Shown piece after piece: positions 62,985-64,000 of a stretch of 64,000 nt of DNA; the stretch's first letter is position 1, and each line of letters starts with the position of its first letter. A program made the position numbers and the translations under genes. The stretch comes from Dermacentor variabilis (lineage: Eukaryota > Arthropoda > Arachnida > Ixodida > Ixodidae). The notes under the pieces are model-generated. The model did not search any database. It had not been told where the DNA came from and was given only the letters and a program-made list of their open reading frames with translations. The stretch covers positions 21,799,631 to 21,863,630 of the forward strand of contig NC_134569.1 of NCBI RefSeq assembly GCF_050947875.1. Direction: 5' to 3'.

Positions 62985-63279
62985 AAGGGGCCCTCCCGAG
63001 AACGCTTGTCGCAACTTCCGCATTGCTTTCGGACGTTAAAGGTAAACTGTAGCGAAATTTTACTTTGCCTAAATTGGTCATAAGTAAACAGTCCACACTA
63101 TGGTGAAGCTATACCTTGGCAAACTGCAGAGCTGGTCACTGCTGATTCTTTTATTAGCAGCCTTTGAATAGCGACTCGGCAGAGGACGCGTGGCTGGCGG
63201 GTATGACGTTAAGTCCAAGCACGTCACCTCCGTGATTTCCCAGCACGGCACGGGCATCATCATCGTAATCATCAAAAAC

Positions 63280-63960
63280 ATTTATTGGTCTCTATTTACA
63301 GAATATTTTGTTGTAGTCCATCAGTGTCTTCTTGGACGCTCTTGACTGGGTTTAGCAAGGATGGGGCCCTTTGTCCAGGGCTCCGACGGCCTCAGCTGCC
63401 CTGCGTGCTCGCTGCACGAGACCAATTTGGTCCTCGCAGCGGTCGCCGGCCAGCAGTGCCTCCCATTGCTCCGCACTTGAGTTTGTGATTTTGGGGACTG
63501 CTGTTACAAGTTGGCATTGCCATGTGGTGTGATACAAGGTGGGCTTTTGACCGCAGCCCATGCCGTCAGCTGCGCTTCTGGTGAGGCACATTTTACTTAA
63601 TAGGTTTAAGTTCGAGAAGCTTCCTGTCTGGAGCTGTCTCCAATCAGTGGCCTCCGCCCTCGTGAGTGATTTATGTGGGGGAGGATATGGTATCCCGGCT
63701 CATCTGTAGTGTGCCAATAAAGCCGACTATTTATTTGTAACAGAAGGACTTTCGAGTGTGGATTCTTCAGGTGCTCGGATTGTATACGCTCGAGCTACCC
63801 TGTCCGCTTCTTCGTTCCCCGCTTTTGTCGCATGTCCAGGCACCCACAGTATCTTGTGTTGGATCAGCTGTGGTTGTGTTGTGTGGTATGTTACGCCACC
63901 TGTCACCTCGAAGAGTATGCGGAGTGCACGGTGGCTTATTCTGCCGTTCAAGAAATGCCG
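63280..63960 (-). pseudogene. LINE family B: RNase H end, C-terminus and 3' end
   Basis: Near 63850 the minus strand reads HKILWVPGHATKAGNEEADRVARAYT (shown here as the RNase H third-acid motif EEADRVA). After frame breaks comes KSLTRAEATDWRQLQTG near 63660, then TLYHTTWQCQ, EQWEALLAGDRCEDQ and LVQRARRAAEAVGALD to a stop near 63352. The 3' end lies in CAATAAATGTTTTTGATGATT-type sequence at about 63.28 kb. The copy lacks any in-frame link between its parts and continues towards or past the window edge. Confidence 0.7.
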
Positions 63961-64000
63961 GCAGGCGTCTTGAGAATCACTTAGACTAGTTAGAGATATG

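Overview
The window looks like nuclear DNA of a hard tick (Ixodidae, probably a metastriate genus). This rests on a nearly complete tRNA-headed SINE that I recognise as the tick element Ruka, many 5'-truncated RNase H-bearing LINEs, dense microsatellites, and single-exon coding pieces that end at canonical eukaryotic splice donors. There are no operons, ribosome binding sites or prokaryotic features. Family and species assignments come from memory and were not checked by alignment.

Layout. 0.5-0.75 kb holds an LTR 3' part. 3-8.4 kb is gene-poor and holds (TA)n, three LINE 3' ends and a SINE scrap. 9.28-11.95 kb (minus) is one very long coding exon, 889 codons from a good Kozak ATG to a GTGAGC donor, with a CpG-rich 5' flank to about 12.6 kb. 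14.0-16.1 kb (minus) is a decayed LINE with RT, RNase H and zinc-knuckle remains. 17.4-17.9 kb is another LINE 3' part. 18.9-19.4 kb is a dispersed repeat whose inverted partner lies at 39.6-40.0 kb. 19.9-20.7 kb is a ~150-bp tandem array interrupted by a Ruka SINE with an 11-bp target duplication. 23-34 kb is mostly non-coding, with palindromes, a composite SINE/hairpin, a 95-bp tandem duplication, a possible decayed hammerhead-like motif and microsatellites. 34.6-36.4 kb is a DNA transposon with terminal inverted repeats and a candidate 5-bp target duplication. 44-50 kb holds a SINE fragment, hairpins and two LINE 3' parts, one ending in a long (TCAC)n tail. 51.16-51.36 kb (minus) is a short probable first coding exon. 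52.98-53.3 kb is an LTR in inverse orientation to the one at 0.5 kb. 55.3-56.9 kb holds a pair of MITE-like elements. 58.66-59.64 kb (minus) is another LINE 3' half. 62.8 kb is a decayed SINE, and 63.28-64.0 kb (minus) a LINE of a second family running off the window.

Only two stretches look like host protein-coding sequence, and both are on the minus strand with their downstream exons not identified here. The larger encodes a mostly disordered, serine/proline/glutamate-rich protein with an N-terminal coiled coil, a GWSF block and a tyrosine/acidic repeat. I do not recognise it. The smaller encodes a 65-residue N-terminus. Everything else is intron or intergenic DNA filled by old transposable elements. 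I found no gene system with an identifiable new function; the most useful leads are the large orphan exon, the hammerhead-like motif and the structurally complete transposon copies.
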